Assembly (NCBI RefSeq): GCF_022581195.2
Contig: NC_061460.1
Span: 11,133,501-11,197,500 of the forward strand
Reading direction: 5' to 3'
Length of the DNA stretch: 64,000 bases
Origin: Helicoverpa zea
Lineage: Eukaryota; Arthropoda; Insecta; Lepidoptera; Noctuidae
Below the pieces are notes generated by a model. The model was not told the origin of the DNA and ran no database searches. It saw only the letters and a program-made list of their open reading frames with translations. Each line of letters starts with the position of its first letter. Within the stretch, counting starts at the first letter, position 1. A program made the position numbers and the translations under genes. Shown in pieces: positions 33,237 to 45,100 of this stretch.

Positions 33237-36199
33237 TAACATACCCCTTAAAAATCATTCTGGTCGAAACGCCAGGTGATATCGGTACCTGTTTAAGACC
33301 AGCTTATTTTTACTGCATTTCACTTAGCTGTTATTCGGCGCTTGCCATTCTTTATAATACTGCGTTACTCCAGATATTCTTAATGGAAAGGAGATAATTT
33401 TAATTTGTTATCAATTGCGCCAAAGAGAAATGGAAGCTCATTTTTAATTATATATCTTATCAATTGTATTAACTAAATTAAAGGGTATTTTAATTTGGCA
33501 CTTAGTATTTACTGGCATCTGCCCCGCTTTTATAATTAAAAGTTTTTAACTACTGACAGGCGTTAAAAAGTATTTAAAATTTACGGTGGACATAATAAGT
33601 AGATACCTACTCTATTTTGGTCAATGTGATCAAGGTAAAGGATTATAAAACCGTTTCATTTTTTTAACGAATCTTGCCAAAACTGAAAATTCAAACGAAG
33701 TGTACCTATTCCTATCACAAGAATTCATAAGATGCGTATAGGTTATGTATATTTTTATCTTCTATCTTAGTTATTATAACATTTTCTATCATATTTATAA
33801 AATTCAAAGTCAGTAAAAATGCTATCGCTAAGTATTACGTATATTTTTCACTTTAGTCATGCAAAAATATCATTTCTCACATCATAATGGCTATTTAAAA
33901 AGCTCAAATATATCAAAAAACCTATTTTTAACCGAACACAAATATTTACAATCATCTACTACCGATGTACAGTTAGTTCAATTTAGCTGCGCAGGCGTTC
34001 TTGCCGATATAAAGAGATCTCAATATGATCGGACAACAAATTGCGCGCGCAGGGTTTGCGCAAGGAGTCTATAGTCTTGCTTTTATTGTTTATGGTGGAA
34101 ATAGATTAGTTTTTAGCGGTTGGCTGCTGGCTTAGGTTGTCCAGATAAATCTTGTTGTTAGAGCAAAAAGTGGCTAGTTTTTATGTGAAACATTTGTTAG
34201 GATATTGTTAGCTGTTTTATTCGTGGAATTGATCTTGTAAAAAGATTGTTATGAAGTCTGAAACTCCTTCGTTTTTTTGAAGTGCACATAAAAGTATGTT
34301 CAGAACATCATAATAGTTAAGTTATGTAGTAAAGAATTCTTATATTTAGGTACATTATTTAGTAGGAGAATTTCCTACCGTTGCCATGGTAACAAATAAA
34401 CAATAAATCTCAACATAGCCCTAACGTGATACCGTGAAATGAAGATGGCGGATAGAGGCGAAATAATTTCATTTGGCCCTCACAGCCGTTAATCCCTCTA
34501 TCGAGCTCACGAACCAGCCCGTTGTTTGTAACCGACTGATTTTTACACTGATTATTAAAATACAAGCTCTTGTAATTGGCTGTTCTAATTGTAACACTTA
34601 TTTTAATGGAGATATGTTGTTTTTTATATTGGATCGTTTGAGTGAATGGTGGTTTTTTGTCAAGAGCCTCATCAAGAATTAATGTCCGTTAGGGAAATGA
34701 ATCGTTAGTTGTTTGAAGAGCAGACTTGAACCTTTTGAGAGTTCTGAAAGATAAATTAAGGACTTACAAAAATCTTAATGGATTGGGTTGCTATTAAAAT
34801 CCATTAAACAAGAACCGCTAACTAAATGACAAAGTATTTAGTACAAAGACACCATTCTTAATTACTTTTTCGATATCCATCGACTTTTGAACTTAACATT
34901 ACCTACCTCCTGTATAAAGCGCTTTGAAAAACTGCACAAATTTCATTGCATCAACATTACGACACGACAAACAATTTCGCTCCCGATCGCGATTCAAAGC
35001 AACTATTAATCTACTACATGGAGTACAAAACTACGATTTACAGCTTACAGTTTAGCCACAAAATAACCTATTAATATTGTAAATAGTTACGATTTAATAC
35101 CAACCTTACGGTGGCTAGATAAGTAAGGAGTTACAAATGATGCAACCTTTTAAAAGCTTTAACATGAAGATGTTGGTAGCTTGGGAGTTCTTTTTTCAAA
35201 TAATTTGTAAGGAATTAAAAAGTATATGTTTTCGTTCAGGAACATACTCATTTGTAGTGTTGTTTGTATTGTAAAAGATTAAGTGTAGCCTTTTTGTTAG
35301 GTTGTAAGAAGTTACGATTGATAACTTAATTGAACCAAGAAAAGAAAATTACAATAAAGTTGTTCTTTATTTTTTTAAGTATTATTACTGCAATGTATCT
35401 TTTATGACAAATTCAAGGAGTATTTATTTGGAACAAAAAATATACTAGGTGATATTAAATGTGTACAGTAGAGTGGTACTTATTTATGGTTTAAAAGAAA
35501 CGATGTTGAACAATTTTAAGTGGGACTTTTTGTTCCTAAAGCGATTGATTCTCAAACCAAGCTTGGACAACAAGCCTTGTAGTAAAAAAGTTGTCGTTTA
35601 ACTATCGATTACTTACATCAACTTCTGTCGGTGAATATAGCTCTTAGTGGAAATTATAGGTAGATAACATGTACCGAGAAATTATACGCTGACATTTACG
35701 GAGATCCGTCCCATCGGTAGCTGGATTCTAAAACCCATACCACATTTAATAACAGAGTACTTTTTAATTTAAAAGCTTGTAAAGATAATGTAAATATTTT
35801 AAAAATGTCAAAATACCCATTACGATTACACGCTATAATTATATTGGTCTTGCTTGTTAAGGTCATAGTATCTAGTTAATCACATCTTAACTACTTTGGT
35901 CCTTTGGTACAAGGACCACCTTGGTACAACGATCACGTGTACTCTTGCTAATTTGAAAACGATCCTATAATGAGGAAATAATCATGAAATAAAATCATCA
36001 GGAAAATATTATTACAGTAGCGTAAACTGTTAGTTTGTATGCCATTTTTTGTACCATATTATTATCATGCTGCTTATTATATCTTTAATTAGGCACCTCG
36101 CTTGTCTTGCCCCTAGTCTTGTAAGAATTTATTGAGTCTCGGAATAGTAATTTTCTTCTTTATTCAAACACACTAATTTACTTCCTACAAATATTTTGG
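33237..36199. other. No gene supported; candidate regulatory patch at 34.4 kb
   Basis: AT-rich except for a GC-richer patch at about 34375-34525 containing the X-box-like site listed below. A hairpin TGGTCCTT/AAGGACCA lies at 35897-35918 beside a direct repeat of TTGGTACAA. Confidence 0.45.
34380..34393. promoter_or_regulatory. RFX X-box-like site
   Basis: GTTGCCATGGTAAC fits the RFX X-box consensus RYYNYYATRRNRAC at every position and is nearly palindromic. RFX factors drive ciliary genes through such sites close to the start codon. About 50 bases downstream, at 34444, ATGGCGGATAGAGG opens a frame of 15 codons, and AAGATGGCGG there also resembles a YY1/Pho-type site. I see no clear gene attached to it, so function is unproven. 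Confidence 0.35.
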
Positions 36200-36337
36200 T
36201 TCCCCTTTTACGCAAAAACTATCGAAGGGATTTTGATAAAGCAGCTTACTACTTGCCATTCGGGCATATAGGCTACTCCTTATTTTGATGTGAGAAGTAA
36301 TTCTCATACGGTTGAAACGACCGGCGGAAGGTAGTAT
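36200..36337 (+). mobile_element. Strongly decayed Helitron-like copy
   Basis: Words GGCATATAGGCTACTCCTTA, GTAATTCTCA and CGACCGGCGGAAGGTAGT keep the order of the 3' half of the family (compare 38600-38678). The identification is weak. Confidence 0.4.
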
Positions 36338-36466
36338 AAAATAAACTAGACTTTCGAGCATCCAGAGTCTAAGTTTAACTTTCCACACAATAACAATTAT
36401 TACCACTAATTACGCTACAAAAAGATAAGCCACAACATCCATAAAACGTAATAAAACAGCGTAGAT

Positions 36467-37205
36467 GATGTTGATATGATAATCACAGTAGTCTCAGCTT
36501 GAACTTTGTCCTTTCACCCGACTACCGAGCCGTGAGCCCGCACGCCTCCGACAAAACAGCTCGATGTTATGATAAACTCAATCATTTCTATTTTAGTTGG
36601 GGAATATTTATTTAATGTCGAAAGATAATATTAAGGATTTTGTTATAATAAAAGTCAGTAGAACTCGTTTAGGCTGAAATGACGCTCTCAACTACCGCAT
36701 TTTAAATTCGTCGTGCAACGTAAATGCGGCTGTGGGGAGCGTCATTTGAGCTTAACGAGCTACTATCTTCTAAGAACGAAGAAGAAAGCACCAAGCCAAG
36801 TTTCATAAGAATAGTTGGTCCTCTTCCACTTTCTCTGAATATTGAAATAAATCGTGCTATATAGTTACTTTGTTAACGCTAATTGGTATTGGACGAAGAC
36901 GTGTGTTCATACCATTTCATTTGTTTCTTTATATTGTTCAAAAAAGTTTAGTGCAGAAGTGAGGTGAAAGATGTTATAGGCACTCTAGTGTACTTTACGC
37001 CCTCAGGTAAAATACTAGCCACGTTTCCGATTACCAGTTACCATTACATAATAACATCAAACCAGCAGCAGTTTACGTTATAGCGCCATAAAAGTTTACC
37101 TTCCTATCATACACGGCGTTGATATGATAATCACGGAGCCTGAACCCTGGTCCTTTCATCCGGACTACCGGCGTCGTGATCTCACACACCCACTGCCGAC
37201 CTTAC
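36467..37205. repeat. Direct-repeat pair, about 80 bp, 650 bp apart
   Basis: Blocks at about 36467-36550 and 37121-37205 share GTTGATATGATAATCAC, then GTCCTTTCA(C/T)CC, GACTACCG and a CGTGA-type end. The family is unknown to me. They flank a foldback MITE at 36656-36766. Confidence 0.55.
36656..36766. mobile_element. Foldback MITE, about 110 bp
   Basis: Nearly the whole element is an inverted repeat: AAATGACGCTCTCAACTACC and GCATTT on the left face AAATGCGGCTGTGGGGAGCG and TCATTT on the right. CTCGTT(T/A)A words lie outside these. It resembles small MITEs that I know from moths. No target duplication stands out. Confidence 0.65.
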
Positions 37206-37445
37206 GGCTTACAACTTGCTTGATATTTAGATAAATGCGATCGGTTTCATTGTAACGCGAAAGCTGAATAATGTTGTGATTTATTTGTAGGACTTTGTTA
37301 TTTGGAGTTAAAGGTTGGGCACACTTTTTCTAAGTTTTGTGTTTTGAATGTACCTTTCGTAATTACTACTTTTATCTTCGTATTCTACCATCAGAGTCTA
37401 TCTATGCTAAGCATATCATTTGACTAGCATTTTCCAAACTACATA

Positions 37446-37545
37446 TGATGAGGTCGGCTTCTAGTCTAACTGAAGCGACTGCCTATGCGACCTTCTCAAC
37501 ATAGTTACCTGAAAAACCCTTGGAAAGACTGGTAGTGCTACCTAT
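37446..37545 (-). mobile_element. Degenerate SINE fragment
   Basis: GGTCGGCTTCTAGTCTAACT, GAAGCGACTGCCTATGCGAC and TGGAAAGACTGGT match the 3' half of the SINE at 867-1253 with internal deletions. An old copy without a recognisable duplication. Confidence 0.65.
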
Positions 37546-38053
37546 ACCTTCGCATACATTATTTAAATACGAAAGAATGTCTGGTATATCCTTCTGTAAT
37601 ATTTTTTTTATTTAGTTATATCTATGCAGAGACATCTTGTAAATAATCTCACAGTTCTTATATCAACGTCTTAAGTGATCAGATGCTTGTCAACCGATAA
37701 GCTAGTTCTATAACCTTTACTTCACCTCCGCACAAAAAGACAAAAATAAATTACATACATACGTTTGTTTGGTCTTTATAATTTAATTCCGATTACGATT
37801 AATCGCCAGATAACATCAAAAAGACGCAAGTGTAATTATATTATTAACATTTCATTTATTTAATTGTAAAAATGCATTATTCTCAACAATTATATTAAAG
37901 TAAGCTTTTAGTTTTATTTGCTTTTGATAGTGAATCACCTGCATTTAATAAGAGCAAAAAAGTTGCTAAACTGCAATAAAAAAATACCAATATTTGTTTC
38001 TGACAGACTCTCCGTATATTTCACGCATATCTTGGTAATAGTCTACGATGCTA
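37546..38053. other. No gene seen
   Basis: AT-rich; nothing recognisable. Confidence 0.55.
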
Positions 38054-38228
38054 TCTATACTATACCTACTAATATAATAAAGAGGAGACATTTTTTTGTT
38101 TGTAGGTACCCTAGAGTGTCCGAAACTACTGATCCGATTTTGAAAATTTACTACACTCTCATAAAGCGACAAAGGCATCATATCATAGTTTTCTCGGAAC
38201 TCAAGTGAAACCGCGGAAAAACAACTAG
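38054..38228 (+). mobile_element. Helitron-like element, subfamily with GAGGAGACATTTTTTT
   Basis: Starts TCTATACTATACCTACTAAT after an A and ends ACAACTAG before a T: the 5'-TC, 3'-CTRR and A^T insertion hallmarks of Helitrons. The CCGCGG word just before the 3' end is where a terminal hairpin is expected. Internal words TACTGATCCGATTTTGAAAA resemble the other copies. It is 175 bp with no coding capacity. Confidence 0.72.
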
Positions 38229-38483
38229 TATTAAATAAAGGGCTATTTGTAACCTTTCAGTTATTAGCCTTCTGGCTACCTATCGAGACTACCTATATAA
38301 AGGTATTTGGGCGTAACTACAGCATACTATTTCATTATATTCACACAATAAAGGTAAAAGTCAATCTATTAGAATTTGTACAATTCTACAACCTTTTAAT
38401 AGAAAATGAATGGTTCTAGGTTCCGCAAAGGGTAAGTATTTATTAATGGCATTATGTTCCACATTTTCTGAGGTATAAGAAAA

Positions 38484-38678
38484 TCTATACTAATATTATA
38501 AAGCTGAAGAGTTTGTTTGTTTGTTTGAACGCGCTAATCTCAGGAACTACTGGTCCGATTTGAAAATTTCTTTCAGTGTTAGATAGCCCATTTATCGAGG
38601 AAGGCTATAGGCTACTTTTTATCCTGGTACGGGAAGTACTTTCCACGGGATGCGGGTGAAACCGCTGGCAGAAGCTAG
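38484..38678 (+). mobile_element. Non-autonomous Helitron-like element (reference copy in this window)
   Basis: Begins TCTATACTAATATTATAAAG right after an A and ends GGCAGAAGCTAG right before a T. Just upstream of the CTAG end, ACCGCTGG can form part of the 3' hairpin. No target duplication is present, as expected for Helitrons. The 195-bp body, with ACTACTGGTCCGATTTGAAA and GCCCATTTATCGAGGAAGGC, recurs in at least eight other places in the window. It matches the small Lep1-like Helitrons that I know from Lepidoptera. Confidence 0.85.
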
Positions 38679-38679
38679 T

Positions 38680-41600
38680 TGTTTATAAATTGATAACTCA
38701 ATACAAGACGATACATTTGGATTCACAAAAACTTGGAAGCCATTTTAAAACATGGCCCCAGCCATGTAAACTGACCTCCCATACCAACATACCTAAGATA
38801 CACCGTACTTAGTCAAAAAGTGCAAAGTTTTTCAATTTCATTGTCACAACCGAGTAAACATATAACATCTTTATAATCTAATATATGACCGCTATCATAT
38901 ACATCGCTCTCTTATACGTTCTGTGATTTCATTGTATTATTTCTCCAAAATCTATAATCCTCATCTCCCAAACATCCTGTATCACCAAAAAACCCTAACT
39001 GACAGCCACCCAGGCCGCCAGCTCAGCTCAAGACGTGTCATCCGCGAGTCGAATCGCTCAAGATTAGCATGTGTAGCCAAGAATGGTATTAGCATAATTA
39101 CTTATAGCGAGCTTAATGCCTTCGTGACATGCCCTGGCTGTGGCAAATTGCCAAAGAAGTATTGCTGTATCGGATAACACTTTCACGAGATTGGTTTTGA
39201 TAGATGTTTTATTAGTTACATTATGGTTAGAAGGAAGAAATAAGACAGACCCCAAATAGTTCGCTGTTCGGATAAGGTCAGGAGGATGATGATAATGTGA
39301 ATAGGAGGACTTAAGAGCTTATTGCTTGCGTGCTTCATTTTGGTATTGAGATAATGGGCGAAAATTTATAGCAGATTTTTTTGGGGATCAGTCATAAACA
39401 GATGAAAAGAAAAATATAGTTTTATTTTTGGTCATGCACGGTGCTGTCTGAACAAATTTTTTATGTTGAATTTTATTCCAGGATAGTATTCTATAATTAT
39501 AATTTATAAATGTCATGTCCGTTATGGTATAGCTAGCTACTTTAGTTAGTCTTTTTGAATCAGAATCTAAAATTCTTGATAAGCATTGAAGATACGATAT
39601 GCAAATATGTCTGCGATGGAACGAGTTAAGATAAAACACCGTCTGTCTGTCCAAGTTGAATGAACAGTAACGCAGACAACTTAATCAATGAACTGCTTTT
39701 TCTATCACTCAGAAAAACTGGACCAAAAGATCGTGCAAGTTCCATCTAGAACAAAAACTAGTCCAATACATTACTTCCACGAAGTATTTGTTGAAAAAAC
39801 TGTAAAAAAATATAGTTAGCGAAGTTCGATTTTTCATCCGCGAACAGTTCTTAAAAAGTGAACAAATGTGAACGAACTTTGGTTCTTGGAAAAGTAGTTA
39901 ACTGACGAATTTCAATCAGAACTTGGTCGACAGTTAGATAGGCTTTTGGCTTTGACACAAAAAACTTTATAAAATAAGAACGCTTTTTGTCGATCAATGC
40001 GAGAGATGTGGAGTCGCCTTTGTTGTTAGTTTTTGTTGAAAATATAATATTGGATGTTTGTGTTTTGTTTTTTGTAAACAATAAGTATTGTACATTCTGT
40101 TTTTTCGTCTCATTTTATTTATTCTTTGCTTGTTCCAATTAAAATGTATTATGTTAAATTTTTAAATTATTATCTATTTTGACTTTCGTCTATTTGTACC
40201 TACATTATTAATTTACCTCTTCTATACTGACCTTCAAACAATCAAGTAAATAACAGTTGCTACTTCATAATATTTCTTTCCGCTATAGCCCCTACCCACA
40301 CCATGGAAACAAGATGACACTCAAATTACACAGCTCGCTATTTCTGCCACTCATTATTAAAATCGTGACATGTATGAATAAACAGCCACTCCATGCCACT
40401 CGTGGGCAAGCGCGTTCATGCGTTTTTGTTCAGCCAAGATGGTTGATACGCGGTGCATTAAATCTTATAATTAAATGCGGATAGGCGTATTATAAGAAGC
40501 TGGTTCGACACCACTCACGTACTTTACTAGATCTTGCTTTGACTTTGTCCGTGGTTTTGCGGGTATTTTCGTGCTATCAAAGGTTGAGTCTGCCAGAGAT
40601 AAAAGTTATCTATGCATGCATGCAATTTTTTTGGAAATTGACGTAGTACTGGTTGTGCCTCAATAATACCTAACAGGTAGAGAACAATGCAGATAAGTCG
40701 ATATTCTTGTGTTCAAATTTTTGTTAACTACTGGTTCCGTAGCAATAAAAAGTTTGGCATTTTGCCATACGATGCTAAACTAAAGCATCTCACTCAGCAA
40801 TTTTTTTCTAGACAGCACATCAAAGTTTTAAAAAATACCAGCAAAAAAAAATATGTAGATTTCATGTATTTTAGCATATCAAAACAGACATACACACTGT
40901 AACATCAAGAACTGTGTACGAACTTAAGATAGGCGCATGTAGTGATTATTAAAAGCGGATAGGCGTATTAGAAGGAGCTGGTTTGACACCGCTCGGAATA
41001 TATTTCAAAGATTACTTGTTGTGGGACAACTATGAATGGATATATTTGTTGCGATTACCTTTTGGATATGGTTAAGCAAGGAAGGTTGCTGAGGCAAATA
41101 ATTGTTAAGAAGGTTCTAGAAGTTTGAAATGATATCAAATCCATGTTTGGAAGGAAAGGTCCTAGGAGTCAGTGTAGCATATTTATATAGACTGCCAATT
41201 GATAAGGTATCCTAATAAAGTAAGCACACGACAAATACTGGCGGATTTTGTCTGCATTTCAAACTCGTCCTTTTGTACGTGTTCTTAGATTTTCATCATC
41301 AATTATAATTCTGTTCAAGTCCTCAGAAATTTATAACAGTGTTGCTATGCTGTTGTAAATAAATAAAAAGAAAAACATTTAATGAATCATTCGGAACAGT
41401 AACTGGTCATGATAAATTGTTAACATTCATTTAACAAAGAGCTAGTTTTTTAGTCTGTGGCATGAGATCAGATGGACCCATTCCTTACGTACTGAGTATG
41501 ACTTCGTAGTTTTTGTGTTTAAATATTTATTAGTTGGTTAATAAATATGCGGTCATTATGGGCCCATTATGATATAGCTAAACTTGTTGTAGGTACGTTA

Positions 41601-41933
41601 TGTATTGGGGACAAGATTTTTCTAAAGTAGGATTATATTTTACTTACTTTGATACTGGCAATGTTTCCAAGATTTTTTTTTATATGTGTTCATCATTTCA
41701 ACCTTTTGTTTGTCTCCCGATGGAAGCCTTTTCTCATACTGAAAAAGAATGAGCATTACCCACAAAATGGATTGGCGATTTAAAATCCAGGCTTTCTAGA
41801 TATTTTCACCTTTAGTATATGACATATTTGACTACATTTGACATATTTATTTGTGTTATGTACCTACGTAACATTCTAAATAATGTATGAACCACATTAC
41901 TATAGCTCGTGACTTTTACCACAAGTTTTTGTA
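38680..41933. other. No gene; direct-repeat pair at 40.5 and 40.95 kb
   Basis: AT-rich. Blocks at about 40466-40520 and 40946-41000 share GCGGATAGGCGTATTA, GAAG(C/G)(A)GCTGGTT(C/T)GACACC and (A)CTC, about 480 bp apart. A frame at 38923-39177 contains CPGCGKLPKKYCC, a zinc-knuckle-like string, but has no other support. GGATAAGGTCAGGAGGATGA at about 39270 may be a retroposon tail scrap. Confidence 0.45.
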
Positions 41934-41948
41934 TCTACAATAAAATAT

Positions 41949-42129
41949 TATAAAGCTGAAGAGTTTGTTTGTTTGTTTGAACGCGCTAATCTCAGGAACT
42001 ACTGGTCCGATTTGAAAAGTCTTTCAGTATTAGATAGCCCATTTATCGAGGAAGGCTATAGGCTACTTTTTATCCCGGTACGGGAAGTAGTTCCCACGGG
42101 ATGCGGGTGAAACCGCTGGCAGAAGCTAG
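41949..42129 (+). mobile_element. Helitron-like copy flanked by a 15-bp direct repeat
   Basis: The body from TATAAAGCTGAAGAG to GGCAGAAGCTAG is nearly identical to 38495-38678. Instead of the usual TCTATACTAATAT start, the left flank is TCTACAATAAAATAT (41934-41948), and exactly the same 15 bases follow the CTAG end (42130-42144). Helitrons normally make no target duplication, so this copy either moved by another route or the repeat arose during repair. Confidence 0.8.
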
Positions 42130-42144
42130 TCTACAATAAAATAT

Positions 42145-45100
42145 ACTTAACAAGAGTTAACACTTACTTACACCACTACATACAGGCAACAAAAAAACAC
42201 GAACAATAATGTTAAACCTATATACCATTGCCAGTAGTTAAAGTTAGTTAAACACAGCACATAGCATGTGAAACCGCAATAGTCGTTAGAACGATCAGTA
42301 GCTAGTTAACCGAACTGTTAACTGGCTGTTGGTTTATGGGCGTTACCACAAGCCCTTAACTAAGGGTATAGGGTATGTGTTAATGTTATCATTTATATCG
42401 GGTAACAACTTATTTACTTACAGAAATTGATGCGTTTTTGTTTAAAGAGCGATTTTGACTTCTATTATGTAAGTGTGAGAGTGCAATGTCTACTGAAGAA
42501 GTATGTTTAAAAAGTATTGTTGTTAATTTAAGGCACTCTTCTATTCAATATTGTTAATTATGTATGCATTTAAAGTACAGGGGTATGTTTATTTAAGTAG
42601 TAAATCTTTTACAAGTTAATAGGCCATCAAAACTTACATGAGGAACATATAATATATTTGCTGTATATATCTTTCTTTGCACACTCATCCCCTCACACCT
42701 TAACAGATCGCCTTAAATGCACTAGAACCGCAGTTATGATTAATCATTTTCAATTTACTCCGTGTGAAACCAGATTACTATTCCAGTCTCAATTGCAATT
42801 TAGAAATCAAACATTGTACTATCGATAATTGGTCTCAAACAGCGATACTAAAAGCTTGTTTAAACCTACCCTTAAATGCAGTGAAAACCACCGTTAACCG
42901 TTGATAAATCATATCACGGACAAACATTTGGTATTCATTACACACAGCGGGACGACTTGCTTAAAATAATAATTAAAATTTATGAAGGCATAGTTAATTA
43001 TTGGAGCGCCTGTGACCACATAGTCTCACTTAGGAATTTGCTCATGAATACTGATACCGGTTAAGGTGCTTTAGATGGTACGATACGATTTGCTGACAGA
43101 GATGTGAGATCGAAGTTAGAAATTCAGATTCTTTTGCAGTCATTTTAGTTTTTTCTGATGAGATAACAAAAATATAATTTCTGCTTCTGGCATCCTTCTA
43201 AGACAGTTTGTAAGAGATTGTCCTTTGTTTCCATTCTCCTTCAGCTGACCAAGAGGTCAGCAAAGCATGTAAAAGCACATTTTTCCAAAAGCCTTTCAGA
43301 AGTCATAGGCATTTTACTATTTTATCATATTTTTTTCAAGATTCGTTTTGAACATTCTGGATTATTTTTCAAACTGTTTTTATGACCGTATATGTTTATG
43401 AATGATACGAAGGACTTATCGGTAAACATATCCATCATTTAACAAAAAAATATGCAAACAATAAAATCAAATCATCGAAAAAACAATATCGTATCGCACC
43501 CGTATCGCCAACAATAAAATGCTCTAACAAAATTGAGACGTTCTAAGCAGGATTACGTCGAACTGTAATCGCTAATCTAATTAATATGGAGCCGTTTATA
43601 CCATACGATTAGCTAACGTTTCGTTTTACGCAATCTTTAGTAAATTGTCTATCGATTAGTTCGGTCTACTGATTGTTTGTGATATTTCTGTTAATTGCTA
43701 ATCACTGGCTTGTTGATCGATATTGAACGTCCAAATTGACATTTTGAGACGTGATTTTGGTTCGCTATTTGTGAGTTCTTGTTATCAAGCAATTATTGGA
43801 TTGAGTATTAATTGGAGGTACGATGTCGTTTCTGTTTGAGGTAATGGTAGATTTATTTTGAATGAAAGAGACTTCGACTACAAGAGTTGTAGTGAAAACT
43901 ATTAACTAGATGAAATGTGACCTTGGTCTTTAAAAGTAAAACTTGAATTTGACAGTACTTGACTGTACTGTACTGTGTGTATCTCTGGGACACAGACAGT
44001 ATCTCTAAAACGAATGTCAACATTCTATTCCTAGGAATAAAAACACAACCGATAGATATATTATAATATTGGGAACGGCCGTAAGCATCCACAAGAGAGA
44101 TAGTTATGGTAACCGAGGATGAAACCTTAATCAGTAAAATTAATTACATGTCAAAACAAAGTGAAGTAAGAGCAATTATAGTACCTTCTTTTACAAGTTT
44201 GTATTCCACTTCAAAATTTAAAACTTTCCCACGGAAATTCTCCGTACATCAGGACCAAAAACGTGGTAGGCTTACACCAACATAAGCCAACTTAAACTTA
44301 ATAACTACAGTACATTTTTACGTTGCTAGATCATAGTAATTTCTCCATGCTTTCGCTGGAAAACCTGCTATATTATGGTCATAGAACAAAATTAGACCCC
44401 TCTATCGCCGTGTTGGACTTAATTAAACGAAATTACGTAGCCTGGGTGTATAGAAAATTGAGGCAGCGCGTGCGCAAGTATCGAAGCAGGTTAAGAAGTG
44501 GTGCTATTATACTATGGTAGGATAATAGTTGTGGAGTTAGTGATTGTAGGTATCGGTAGGAACAAAGCAGAAATTACCATATTTATTTATTTACGATATT
44601 TTGAACACACACATTGTAAAGAAAGACGACTAGAAAGAGTTTACAAAGATTTTAAAAATACTTAGTTCTAAAGAAATCTCTTCCAGCATACCTGCGAAAG
44701 GAAAATGAGAAAAATGTATGTACAATGAAAAACAAGGTGATTATTTCATAACGCTTAAATTATGTAAATATTTATTTACATAGTCTATGCATGTTTGATT
44801 ATTCATAGGTGTAATCGGCTTTTTATACAACTGAAACATTGTTGCAAAATGTGAATAGATTTTTCGATAAAAAAAAACTCCTACACATATACTTGTTTGC
44901 ACATTGTTTATGCTAAACAGACAGACAGAATAGCCACATTTACAAAGCTCGTTATAAACAACTCGATCAATAAGCAAGCATGTAAACTTGCCAATTTTTT
45001 GTTGAATTTTCACGTCTACTTTGTTCCATACAATCAACCAAATTTAAATAAAATTGCCATTGAAACCAGCGCGAATTCATCCATGAAATAAAGCTACTAA

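Noticed and set aside
33104..33397. 97-codon plus-strand frame
   Set aside because: Runs through the R1-type 3' UTR fragment on the opposite strand.
38923..39177. 84-codon frame with CPGCGKLPKKYCC
   Set aside because: Zinc-knuckle-like string alone is too little; no neighbouring retroelement features or splice sites were seen.
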